DNA of 64,000 bases from Phalacrocorax aristotelis (lineage: Eukaryota; Chordata; Aves; Suliformes; Phalacrocoracidae): assembly GCF_949628215.1 (NCBI RefSeq), contig NC_134282.1, positions 1,719,001 to 1,783,000 of the forward strand. Direction: 5' to 3'. The notes beneath the pieces were generated by a model, which was given only the letters and a program-made list of their open reading frames with translations, made no database searches and had not been told where the DNA came from. Positions 32,346 to 45,200 of this stretch are shown one piece after another. The position numbers and the translations under genes were made by a program. How positions within the stretch are numbered: the stretch's first letter is position 1; each line of letters starts with the position of its first letter.

Positions 32346-35300
32346 TTGCCTTTGGCTTACATCATTGCAAATATTATCGATGCTTATAAAGCTTTCAGGG
32401 ATCTTTCAGGCTTTTAGTCCACAAATTGACTGCAACGTGAAAGTCTTGCTCGGGGATAAGAGGAGTACTTATATCCATCTCATCTTTCATTTACTTATTC
32501 CTGAGTCTTTCTGTGCTATTCCCTTGGGAGTGCTCATATTAAATATGCAATTTAACAAAGAGAGGGAAAGTAGGGTTGACTCAATATAGCAAGATTCGAG
32601 TTTCATTTTTGCACACTGGAAGTATGCCTTTCATATTTTCTTGCCTAAAATGTAGAAGATAATCTGATTAATTCTCGTAAAATGATGAAATTAAGGCACA
32701 GTAAATTTAGAATGAATATTGAGGAAAATTCATGGTTTCCCAGGGGTGAGCATGGGTACAGTGCTTGAAACTTTAAAACTACACTGGATGGAGCACTAGA
32801 AGTTTTAACAAAAAGAACTAACCTGCTTCGGCAAGAGGGGCTGGATGGCTCAAAAGGCTTTTTTACCTTTCTAATCTGTGTGCAATATAAAGCCAAAGCC
32901 TGACTTACTCTAAATGAGTAGCACAAGCAGGCTTTGCATAACTTAATTCTGAGCACTCAGCCTCTGCTCACATCAGGATATGATCTGATCGCATAGGAAT
33001 ATGGATAGGACAGAAATCCTTATGCTGGCTCTGCATTAGGCCCAGAGAGAAACAGAATACAGTTTCTACTCTTTTCCATTTAGTGCTTTGGGGAGAAACA
33101 GTGAGTAAACCATTTCACGTATAGTGTATGTAATTGCATTTAATACTTCTTTTTCTCTAGAATCAGCAATGAAACAACTAGAAATATATATACACGAACA
33201 TAAATGAAACCAAAAGAGGTTGGTAGGTGTGGGCATAAGCACTTTTAGGAAATGTATTGTAGAAATCTGATTGCATGTCAGGCAATATATTCTTAGTATA
33301 GATCTTCCTGGAAGAATCTGCGGAAAGAGCTAGGAAAAGTCAAATGTATTCACATGCATATTTTTAGGTCTGTTTAGTAAAATTTGAGAAACGTCTGTGG
33401 GAAAATTGGTACACATCCTGGCTAGAACACTGACTGACTTTATTTAATTCTGTCGCCTTAGGTGAAGTGAAATTGGACATAAAAGAAGAGGTACCCTTCT
33501 TATAGAAGGCATTTTTCTGCAGCAGCAGAGAGCACAATAAACGTTATCTGTCAGGGAAAGAAACAGGCTATTTAAATTCAGGCAGCATAGCATCTTCAGG
33601 CAGAAGGGCTATTTTTAACTTCAGATGTAGCTTAATTTAGAAACTGAGCAGTTGAAGTCCCTTTTTTTTCCCCCCACTCCTCCGACTGGAGATTTTTTTA
33701 TAATGATTGTAGATATCCTTGTGTGAAGATACTGAATAGAATAAAAAAACACATTATCCTGAGCTTCAAGGTCATGAAAATGCACAGCTAAACAAAGCAG
33801 CTTTGTGGCAATATTGTCATACATGTGTACACACAGAGATTAGATTAGATTGATGCACTATTTTGTAAGCATAAGGGCCACTTCGGCAATTTGCCAGGAG
33901 GTTGTGTGTAATTTTTATATCCGTTTATGCAAGGGTCTGTATTATTTTATGTAGGAAGTGCTGTAATTGTGTATAACCTTATACAATACATGATAAAGAG
34001 AATGTAAATTCTGGTGGTTTCTAAGGGAGAAATATTTATGAGAGAACTGGCAATGATTCCCTGCATTGATTTTTCTGAACCAGCTTCTTGTATTTGGCTT
34101 TGTTTGTAAGTTGATCGCAAGAACTGAGAAGCTCATCTTGTTACAGAAGATACTCAGAATTAAGAATTGCAGATTTGACTCTATTAACTGATTACAGGCT
34201 TTCTAATGTATTCAGATTCAGAATATGAAAAAATCCTCTCACAAATGGAAGTACTTCCAAGATGGCTTGTTGCAAACAGTCTTCTCGCATAATTGCATAC
34301 TCTCTGTCACTCAACATTCTTCTATTGAATTTCAATAGCATCTCAGCATAAAACTCGATTCTAGCTGAATTTTATAGTTTACCTGTTCAAGCTCAGCCAA
34401 AAGCGATTATGAAAGCTATTTGAGTTGCATAACAATAACAAAAAGCACAGAGAGATAGGTGCCATTGAGACAGAAATAATTGGGTTATTAATAAGCTGAA
34501 TGTGACATGGAAAAGTCAGCTGTATTTCTGAGCGGAGTGACACCTTCACTATTAACTCTTAAGCACATGCAACTTCTTACAGTTTCTGAAATTTTGCTTA
34601 AATGGTTGAGCATTTGTTCACATACAGAAAAGATAACTTTTTCTGTAGCTACCTAAAATCCTGCAATTGTAAGTGAAAGCTTCTGCTGCCATTTATTCTT
34701 TAACTCATGACAGCTAAAATTAAAGGCTTTCATTCCATTGTTTTTATACACAGGGTAGCATGATGTAATGTAGTAAGAACATAATAAAACAAGTTAGAAA
34801 TTTAGAGTGATAGTCATTAATGTTCAATGGAGGTTAAAAAGAAATATCGTCTAGGACTGGACTACCCCTGAACTGCCCACGTTGGATGGGGATACTTTCA
34901 TCTTCCTTTTAAACATTTGTTTTTGAGGAATGCTCCTTTACCCAGCTCCTTCTATGTAGAGGGAATATGGGAGATAGCACAGAAGCTGTTAGAGCTGTTA
35001 GGCTCTGCTGTGGGGTTTCCTTAATTCTCTCCTGGCCAGACAAACCCGAATTAAGGCTGAATTTAGTCTCTGGGAGGCATTTTAGTAGTGCTATCAGACT
35101 AGGAAATTCAGACTGTGATGCACAGTTTGGATTGGGAATTTGAATTCAGAGCCCTTTCTTAAAGAGGATTTTCTTTAAAATAAAGCAAATATATTGCACT
35201 GATATTTGTTGAAGTGTTTCAGCTTTAGAAAGAGAATGTGTTTTTCTCATCAAAGGCTGAATCTCACACTTGTAGCAAAAGAAACATTCAGCACATACAC

Positions 35301-35904
35301 TTTCTTGTTTTAGGTATGTTGATATGCTGTCAGGAGGCAGGATTCAGTTTGCCTATTAAAGAGGTTTAAAAAAGACTAAAAACCATCCAAAAGGATTGGT
35401 GGGGTTGTCAAGAAAAAAGCTGAAATCTTATGGAATCAAGGGTAATATTTTTGGTCTTACAGAAGCACAAGTTCTACTTTAAATAATTTTCTGCATGGCT
35501 TTATAAAATCTAAACGGCTTGAAATTATAACTGTCCTTTTATCTGCTTTGTTTTCATTCAGTTTGTAGTAAAGAGGAAAGCAACTGTTTTGAGAGCAAAC
35601 AGTAATTCTATTTTCAGGCATTCTAACTCTTAAACAGCAAAATGCAGCTATGAAGAATTATGGTGACACACAGATGATGAGGCTTAGGTAAGGCTAGACT
35701 TTGAGACTGGCGTTTCAAGTAAAGCTAGGGTTTCCAATAGAACAGCACTTGGAATTATCCTTAGGAGATTTCTGCCATATTAGGCCAAAACCTTCTGATG
35801 AGATTATAATTATAGTCACAAGTGAGGCTGAACTAGAAAACCGATGACTTTTGGTTCTGGATCCCACCTAATGGTAGTAATTAGTTCTTATTTAGTAACT
35901 TCAT

Positions 35905-36000
35905 CCACAGATCTCAAATGTTTTATAATGAAGGTCAATGTCATGCCCTTATTTTACAGAAATGGAAGCACAGAAAAAGGAAGCGAGTACCTAAGATCAG
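35905..36000 (+). repeat. MIR-like ancient repeat fragment
   Basis: ATCTCAAATGTTTTATAATG then CCCTTATTTTACAGAAATGG and AAGCACAGAAAAAGGAAGCG. This matches the 'catttta cagatgggga aactgaggca cagaga' order of MIR-type cores. Diverged; tentative. Confidence 0.45.
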
Positions 36001-39000
36001 ATTTTCCTACCTTGTGGTTTTGTACAAACTCCTGCCTAATTGTCCAGATAGATTTGTGTCCCAGAAACACGAGTAATCCAAGCAGGCATTCAGGTACTAC
36101 CCTGCTAAGAGTAACGGAAATTCCTACGTAGGAGGACGGCTGGATAGAATAACCCCAGGGTTTCATGAGCATCCTCCTAAGACCTTTGTCTCCACAGGGA
36201 CCAAGATAGGGATATTCCTGAATATACAGTAGTCTGCTGTATATTGTGTGTCTTTATCCTTTTATAAATCCTTACCATGACTGATTCCATGTTACTCCTT
36301 GTACAGTGACTGCTGTGGACCTGGGGGGAATATTTTCTGTAGCCATTTACATTTCTGTGACCTACCTGAGAGATACTGACATCTACTCTGGAGCAAAGTG
36401 AACCTGCTGTCCCTCTCTTTTATGCCTTTTCTCCTCTGGGTAGCTACCAGCTATTGTGACTAGGTGACTTTTAAAAGACTTGGTAGTGGTCCGTACTCTG
36501 ACCTGCAGACTGGATCCAGACCGGATGTGTCCAGCAGGGTCTCTGACAGATGGAATTAAGCGGCTGGAGCCTCCTGACTTGTGTCTTTGATCCCAAAACA
36601 GCAATTACACTCTTTGCTCTCTATCTATATGTTCTGTGTAGACTGCTTCCATTAGCAGGGTATCACATGCTTAATGTACTGGCTCTCCTGTAAGAATTTT
36701 GTTATATTTTTTTGCTTCAGATAGTTTAAGCCTTCTTGTCTGTATCACTTGTTGTTACAGAAATTTTTTTGCTCAGCCAAGAAAAATTATCAGTGTTTTC
36801 CAAGCCTACAAATCACAGGAGGGAGGGCATGCAGTAGACTGGAGTTTTTATTAATCAGTATGCTGTCTTCTCAGAAACGGGAAATTGATTTTCTTGAAGT
36901 GTGAAAAATTACAAGAAGTAAATAAATTGATATTCGGGTGAAAAACAGGAGACTGTAACAGTCATACTGCATATCTGATTAATTATAAAAATACAATGTG
37001 CCACGCCTGTATAGGGATTTTCAATATGTAAGCAGTTCACAAACCGATGTAGGCATCATCTTCCCATGTTATATAGGTAGGGACATCTTTCATCTTGGAG
37101 AAGATGGTCATAGAGGAGGTACTAAAAATAGTCACATTTAAGAGCGCATGCTCCCTGGAGGGGATCAAAGATTGAGATGCTGTTTAGACATGCAAACAAC
37201 CAGAAGTACCAGAGCAGGAAAGCGTGTGGTTGAACCAGTTAGCGCACTGATAAAATCTGCTACTTCTAGCTTCAGCAAAATTTGTGAAAGTACTAGAAGT
37301 GGAGTGCAGAAACACAGGGAAGGAGATGTGTGAGGCAGTTCCTATTGCCTAACCTTTCAGGGCAAACATAGGTGCCTAAATGAGGAAGACAGATTTTCCT
37401 GGGCTACTGAGAGATTAAACGCAGAGGACGTTCTTTCAGAAAGTAATTCAGAATCCACAAGTACAGCTTCTGCTCTGAAGCACCTCTAGAGGAGCCTGAC
37501 ATTCTTCACTGATTATGTAGGTGATTCAGGTAAACTAACTGCCTACCTTAAGCCCCTGAGTTAGGTATTAAACTGAAGCAGTGGTAAAAACCCAGTCCAT
37601 GTAGGGTCACTGTAAAGGCAACTTTGTACCTAGGACTACAAACCTAATATTCTGTTCTTTCCTTTTATGCTATCACCTTGGGAAATTCCATTTTCTCCTC
37701 AGACTTCTCTTTCTGTTCTTTGTATGACATTCATATCTCATGTGCGGAGGCTGAATAGTTTGTCTGAAAGACGAAGAAAGTCAATGGAAGAGACTACCTC
37801 AGATCTGTGTGTTGCATTTGTAACCGAATCTAAAGTCAGACAGGCTCAAGGACTCTCCTCTTCTGTGTTCCTTCCTGGAGATGGGAGGTTATTTCTCTAA
37901 TCAGGATTGGCTTTTGTAAAAGTCCCTGGCAAAATCATAAATTGTGCTGTTTAGTTCTGAAAAATAGAAAAAACTTTGTCATCCAAACAAGAACAATATT
38001 TTTTGTGCCATATCCAATTTAATAAAGCAGTATTTACTTGAAAAGGCATATAAGGAAAATCTGCCTTTTCATTAAAATGGATGACATCTTTTTTAACTCA
38101 GAAAGGATTAAAATTTTTTATTTATGGTTAAAAATAATTTTTTTCAGATGTTGTTACTGAAAATTTTCCATCCAATTTTCTTCCTTCAGAGATCTGTTGA
38201 ATTCTCTGTCCTTTGCATCTGACTTGCAGCACTGTTAACACTTTTCATGTTTCTCTGTTGCACTTGTCTTGTTTAATACAAGACAAGAAGCCATGTGGGT
38301 GACAGCTCTGTACCAACAAATCTTCCGAGACAGATGCTACAATTTGAGCCTGGTACTCGTGCTATGTTTTACTTACTGCTGTACCCAGGACCTAAAAATA
38401 AAAGCACCAGCATTTTTTTCCTGTATATATTTCCATAAAAAAAGCCTGTTCTGATTTACCGTAATATTAATAGGAAACTATTTTTAACCTAATTGAAGCT
38501 GGGGGACAATGACATTAATATGTTTCATGGTGCAAGAAAGGACTTCTTCCTTTTGGCTGACATTCATCCCCAGTTCTTGCATAAGCCTTGCCATTCCTAA
38601 ATAAAGTAGTAAGAAGAAACTTCCTCCTCCTTTTAAGTAGCCCTTTATACAGAGAAGATCAATTCAGCTGATAATGTCATCAGGAAGTATGTGCAATATT
38701 TAAAATCAGGTTGACAGTGTAAAACCTGCTGCAGAAGAAAAAAATGGCAGTTTGCCTCGGAAATGATGCTATGAATTTCAGTTGGGTCCCGTGACACAAT
38801 TAAGGACAGACTCACTGGTTGGAGTTTTTACCACTGTATGACTAGTGTTAGATATAGGAGTTATGGGAGAGAATCTGAAAATGAATTTTGTATGCTGCAT
38901 GCCACAAAACCATACTGAAACCCTGTTGCTAGACTGACTCTAAAATGGCTTAGTGAAAGGCCGGTTACTGGACTTAGATGCTTGGACAGAAAATAATACA

Positions 39001-39954
39001 TGTTAAGGAACAATCCCACGTTAGCCGAAGGATGAAATAGGAATATGTTCATTCTTTCCTGTAATTTTGTTTGATTTTCTGTTTAGTTGTTTTGTGAACA
39101 GGTCCTTTTTCATTGTTAGCTTTGGTCGCAAGGTCTTTTGATTAACCAGACCAACTGTGTTCCTACAGTACTCCATAATACAGAGGAGAGAAACAATTTC
39201 AGTTAAAATAGAAATTAGAAACACTGAGTGAAGATGCCCTCAGCCAGAAAATTAGGAAATTAAATCCGTCATACATAGCATGGGATAGCTAAGTCAAAGT
39301 GGGTCTGTGCCCCCCAAACTGAAAAATTAGGAATTGAGCAAGGAAACAGATGTTTGTGCAGTATGGTAATTCAGTCTTGGAGATGACAAAAGAATGAAGC
39401 CAATTTTTAATTTAGGAATCTACATATTATTTTCTTGCATATGTAGATATAGCATAAATATGTGTTAAAAAAAATGGGACCCAAGGAAAATCTCAAGGGA
39501 AAGAGCACAAGGACAAGCAAAGAAATGGTCTAAATGTATAAAGCAAGACTTGTTCGGTGAACCACTCAAACATTTGTAAGAAGTGAGCAGAGTGGTAGCA
39601 CAGACAGCTAAAGGGAAATCCATTTTAAAAATCTAGCAAGTAGGCTTAACTTCTAAATATAAATACTGTAATAAATTACTTTGGAAAGTTATACATAGAG
39701 GCACAAAATATCCTCAGCCCCGTGGCTGAGAAATGTCATGGTTTCAATGGAAAAATACACTAACACTGTTCATGGATGCGTGTTTCGTGGAGAGAAAATT
39801 TCTGTTTCCCTGATGCGTATTCACAAACAATTAATTAATCCAAACCTTTAAAATGCATGCACCCTATAGCTGTGTTGTGCTAAACTCTTCTAATGCCAAA
39901 TAAAATATACACACATATAAATCTACCCGTTGCACCATTGTTAAGCTTTACTAT

Positions 39955-40262
39955 TCATAGAATCCCAGACTGGCAGGGCTGGCAGGGCCCTCTGGAGCTC
40001 ATCCCGTCCCACCCCTGCTGGAGCAGGCACCCCCAGAGCAGGGGCACAGGGCCGTGTCCAGGCGGGGGGTGAATGTCTCCAGGGAAGGGACCCCACAGCC
40101 TCTCTGGGCAGCCTGTGCCCCTGCTCTGGCACCCGCACAGGGAAGGGGTTTGTCCTCATGTTCAGGTGGAACTTCCCGTGTTCCAGCTTGTGCCCGTGGC
40201 CCCTTGGCCTGGCGTTGGGCCCATCATCTTGACACCCACCCTTCAGATGTTTGCAAGTATTG
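39955..40262 (-). mobile_element. CR1 LINE 3' end fragment (minus orientation)
   Basis: Begins on + with TCATAGAATCCCAG, the reverse complement of the CR1 terminal octamer region. It continues through CCACCCCTGCTGGAGCAGGC, AGGGGCACAGGGCCGTGTCC, CTCTCTGGGCAGCCTGTGCC and CCTCATGTTCAGGTGGAACT, ending near TTGACACCCACCCTTCAGAT. It is longer toward the CR1 5' side than the copy at 9079-9310. Where the two overlap they are very similar by eye, so they belong to one subfamily. Open frames here are CR1 shadows. Confidence 0.92.
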
Positions 40263-41689
40263 ACAAAGTATTCTTTGCAATCTTTTTTGTTGTACTTTTT
40301 GACTGTGAGGAGAGAGTAAGCAATCATAGTTGCAAACATGTTCTTGAGGCGGAACTCTGGGTGAGCAGCATGCTTCCACATCCCTAGGCCTGCTACTGTG
40401 TCTTCCCGTTATTTCTGGTGCCAGCAATTCCTCTCTACTTGTCTGATGTGGCTTATAACAAGCCTTTCAGCTGCATTTGACAGACCCTTTGAATGTCCCT
40501 CTTTGACGTCGGGGACTAGTTGGTATTTTTCATGTGACTGATAACGGGAGGTTTCCTGATAGAGCCTTTCAAAGGAATGGGCAAAAGAAGCACAGCATGA
40601 GTCTCTGGGGGACATCATCTTTGATACTTGAAAGGGACCTTTTAATCTAGGGCTTTGAGAGACTGTGCACCCAATGTGCTAAGGACATTTAGAACATCCT
40701 TGTTTAGATTTTTGCCTCAGGAGATTACTGTCTGACAGCTAAGAATGAACAAAATCCAAGGTAAATTCTAAGTCTTTAATTGTTCATAGAGAAAAAGAAA
40801 TGTTTCACATGAACTTCAGCCATGTGCATGAGATTCCAGGTGCTCAAGGAGTCAAGTGTGTTTAGGGGGGAAAAAAGGAAAACTGTTAACAAAGGGGATA
40901 TTCCTGAACGAAAGTATCACACACAATTTCTTCAGTAATTGGTATTCCTGGTTCAGTCACTGTACTGATACTTGTCCTTTGCATAAGCAACTGGTACATC
41001 TTATGTGCACAGATGAAACAAGGTGTATTGGACCACATATCAAATTTGTATTCGTTGTCAAATAAGAAGGAGGTGGGACACCTCATACAGAGGCTAGGAT
41101 ACAGATGAACAGTTCGGCCACTGTAGCCCACATATCGAATGAATGTTTAGCCTCAGGTATCACTCTAGGTGATGAGAACAGTGATAATTCTATCATACGT
41201 ATTATGATGCTGCACTAGAAATTACAGCTGCTGGCATGGAAGGAAAGCTTACTGGTAAGACAAATTTAGGGGATGCAGATAATTTCCAGAATGCTGAAGA
41301 AACTGCAATAATATGGGGTTTGTAGTCAGTCTGGTTTTTTGTTTCATTTTGTTGGATTTCTTTGGGTAGGTGGGGTTTTTTGTTTGTTTGTTGGTTTTTT
41401 CCCTCTGACTGGAAAATAACAAGTGTGGACCTACTTTGGAATAAATTACAACATTGTTTTTATCAAAGGTAGATGATGTTGCTCAATATATTTCAATATG
41501 ATAATTGATTTTTTAGGAGTAATAAAAGTGAGCTTCATCCACTTAGATCCAGTAACTGATATCCCACAGGAAATAGTTCTCAAATTTGGAAATTATGGCG
41601 GCGAACCCAAGAATTGTGAGCCATCTGAAGTGCTGACTAACAGTAGTATTCAAAAGAAGATGACAATGCTGGAGAAATGTTACTAGTAG

Positions 41690-42285
41690 TGTCTCTCTGG
41701 GGTTAGTCTTGGGCCCGGCTGTATTTAATATATTTACCAGTGTGTTGAGGTGAAATTCCTAGATAAGACAAAGTTGGGAGGTGCTGGCAATGCTGAGGAA
41801 GACTGGGTTGTTGTTCAAAAAGAATTACACTAACTTTTTTACTATCTGGCTGGTAGTGTCATGTGAGCAAGTAGCATACTGTGCAAAGCCATACACTTTG
41901 GGTTCAATAATAACTTCATCTGTAACCTCGGGGTTTATGAACTGGAAGTAACGGAGGTGAAAAAAAATCTGAGTGTGCTTGTCAGTGGAAGGATGAATAT
42001 GATTAGACAATGGAATACAATTATGGTGGAAAAGATAATGCCGTCCTGGAAGGTGAGAGTTTTTTAACAGAGAGAAGGAAATATTTGTACCATCTTACAA
42101 GGAGCGTTAACTCCTTTCAAGTATTTCTACCGTTGTGTTTAGCTATTTTCAGACAAATGAACTGAAACTGTGAGAGGTGCAAAGAAGAGCTACAGGATGA
42201 GCAAGGGAATGAAGCTCCATCTTTGACTGGGAGTTAGAAACACCTCATATACCCAACCAAATGGAGGTTTCTAGAGCAATGAATC
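41690..42285 (+). mobile_element. Old, decayed CR1 LINE ORF2 fragment
   Basis: At 41700-41745 the + strand reads GLVLGPAVFNIFTSV, the reverse-transcriptase motif of CR1 (compare GSVLGPVLFNIF in intact copies). It is followed by GACAAAGTTGGGAGGTGCTG in place of the usual 'acacaaagctgggagg'. Further on, GGATGAATATGATTAGACAA, GCCGTCCTGGAAGG, GTGCAAAGAAGAGCTACAGG and GGATGAGCAAGGGAATG keep the order of the CR1 3' coding region. Stops and indels break the frame, so it is long dead. Confidence 0.75.
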
Positions 42286-45200
42286 ATTAAATATACTGGG
42301 AGCAAATATTGATGAATGGACAGGTTCGGTGTCCATGATCACGTAGTCCTTAGCCTCTCTGCTGAGGGGCCTAACAAAGCTGCCAGTGGCTGCCTGTTCA
42401 GCAGTTGTCTTTTGTGATGTGGGTAGTTGACTGGTGCTGATACCAAAAGCCCACAAAACTTTTGCATGGGACACTGACAAGAGGATTGCTAGTAAGACTA
42501 TCTTTTTATTAGTACTGTAAGAAGTATTCAGCAGCCTTTAAAAAATGCATACAATTTTTCAAACCTTGGCTGCAGATTACTTACAAAAGAAAGAACTCTT
42601 CTTTATTCGAGATCTTGCTGAACTTCCTCCTGTTTGGTCTTTTGAACTTGGCTCTGGTGGTGTCACTCCCTTACCCTTGCCTAATGAGCCAGCTCACCAT
42701 GATGACAGCTGCTGCTGTCTGGTTTTGACTTTCGAGAGCTCCATTAAGTGCGAAGTGCGATGACATCATGCTCCCTAGGGTGTCAGTTATTAGCTGCTAA
42801 AAATAGTTACAGGCAAACACAGAATAGAAAAATCAAATGTCTGTTTAAGCCACGTGTGAATAGGAAGGTAAAGAGGTAGAGCTCAGCTGAGAGGCTTTTT
42901 ATTTAGATGCAAGGGCAGCAACATCAGACTGGATCCTGGAAAATGTTGCAGATGATGCTTTAGGACTCATGAGCTGGGAGAGCCCACAGAGGCAAGTTCA
43001 TCCCTGGTGCAATTCCAAAACTGTCATGGTAAGTGAGCTTTTTGTGTTTATTTCCCACTGGTTAGGTTATCTGATCTGAGTAATCTGTGTTTTGCAGTTC
43101 TAATGTAAGTATAACTGTGGGATTCACAGCATGAGAATGTCATCAGCATTGCTGCCAGTATAATCACTGTTCTATGAAAAAATAAAACGCAAAGCAAGAT
43201 TCATATTGTAAATGAAGTGTTCAGAGGTAAAGAAATAATGTACGGTAAAAATCATATGCAGACGTAAATGGTGCCTCCGGTCTCCGAGTTCAGGAAAGCA
43301 TCCTGCTTGGCATGTGTTTTGTGGCTATTCGGTGCAAGTTCTTTTGACACCACTTACCACCTTTAGGCTTTGATTACAGATCTACGAGCTAAGACAGGCT
43401 TGAAGACAGAGGTCACATTTTCAGGCTTAAACTTAAGTCCAGTTTTGTAATACAGACTTCTGTTTCATGTTTCTGTGGTACTAGCAAGGTGTTTCAGGTA
43501 CTAAGCTGCTCCAAATCAAAGCTGATCTAATAAAGAAAACATATCTAAATACAGAAGCAATGTAACATGAGAGTTAAGATTAACCTAGGACTGGGTGTCT
43601 CACAACCTTTGACAATCTCATCCTGGTTTTTTTATACTAATTAGGCCGTGGACAGAAATGTTCAGCTAGGCTTACCAGTGCTGTTAGAAGATTTTCTAGT
43701 CTCAACTACTCCTAACAGTATTTTCTACACATCTTAACTTAATGTCTAAGGGCAGGCAGGGGTAGGAATATGAAGCTGTGACCTCTCCAGACAAACACCA
43801 GAGATTCTCATGCCAAGTTACAAATGCTAACCCATGGGCCTGAAACCTCCTTGGCCAAAGGATAATCTTTTTCTCACCTGTTCTGAGTCACCTACAAGAG
43901 CTTCATGGTGATCCCAAAACATGAGAAATCACTTGTAACTAGCACTGGTCCCCTTGTCAGGGAGAACAACCTGGTCCCCCCCTGACTTTTGCACCCTGGC
44001 CCCAACCTGCCTGGCCTCCTGTTTGTGGCCAGTACTCAAGCTAAAGGCATGAGTCTGCTGATCCTACAGAGCCTGACTCACGTCTCAACCACTTGCAGCA
44101 GCCTTCCCCAGAGGGAATGAAGAGCTTGATGGATGTTGTACTGCAGGTTATCAGAGTGTGTGCTAATGAAGCAACAGATCCATTACAGTACTTATCCATT
44201 TTGCAAGATCCAATTACAGGAACTTTGTGAAGTATAAAATAGTTTGATTTTACCCTGTGTGCATCCTGTAAAAGATGATGTCTCTAAAAGATATTCCCAT
44301 CCTACCATTATTTCCTTGTGCTGATTCATCTTATGTTCAAGATTGTTTAGAGCCAGGATTTGATTCTGCTTTGCTGATAATGTTTTTTGTAAATCTCTTT
44401 GATAAATGTTTTCGATAAACCTCAAGAATCCCTGTGTCTTTTGCTCGTGGGGTGTGACATGTAAAGTAGAAGGCGTTTTTGCAGATCACAAGGCAGGGGA
44501 CTGACGTAGGAATAATTGTGTGAAATTACATTGTCTCTGTTGTGTAGGAATTCAGACAGTGATTGTGATAGTCCCTTTTGTCCTTTAAAAATGAGAATTT
44601 ATGACTCAAAAGGTGCTCCTCTGTCAGTCAAAATTTTTACCACTATACTGAATCTTATTTTTAATGGCATAATATCCTGTCCTTTTAGTTGCAAGTATGG
44701 CATTTTCAATGCAAGCTGATTTACAGTCATTTTCTTCAGTCTGCAAAACAGGCACACATAACAAAAAGAAGATGGAAGAAATTCTATATTCAGTGGTGGT
44801 GGCCAGAGGGGCAAAATATAGTATAATAAAAAAACCTTATTGAACAATTTTTCCTCTTTGCCTGGGTTTGTGAGCTTTATTTTTTTAAGGAGAGGAGTAT
44901 TTCTAGGTGACTCCTTAAAACTACCTGAAGGAGTAGCATCTGAAAGAGAATGATAATAAGAAAGAGAAATACAGGGAAGTTTTTACAACATAAAATGAAT
45001 TTTTTAGCAGATGGCCAACTTCTTGCTTAGAAAGATTTCCTGCTGCATTAAATTTTCGTTGCTGTATACCCCCAGAAGGCTGAATGTTGCCATCTCCTGC
45101 AGACAATGCAGCAACGCCCTTATTTTGTACTAACGAATGATTTTTCCATTCACAAGCTGTTTCAGTATTCCAGAGCATCTCACTGCTCTAGCATGCATTG

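Larger units (their letters stand above)
17821..39954. other. Gene desert, left part
   Basis: About 22 kb with no exon I can support. Open frames are short, overlap on both strands and resemble no family. Contents noted separately: inverted repeats at 18638 and 21632, and old interspersed-repeat fragments at 21775, 25110, 31078, 32270 and 35905. GT-rich tracts occur near 28167 and 30256. Base composition is AT-rich and uniform. Regulatory elements of ACTL6A or of the probable GNB4 could lie here but cannot be picked out without alignment. Confidence 0.6.

Noticed and set aside
39941..40387. 146- and 104-codon open frames
   Set aside because: They lie within the GC-rich CR1 3' end, opposite strands are open together, and the equivalent frames appear at 9047-9430 in the other CR1 copy.
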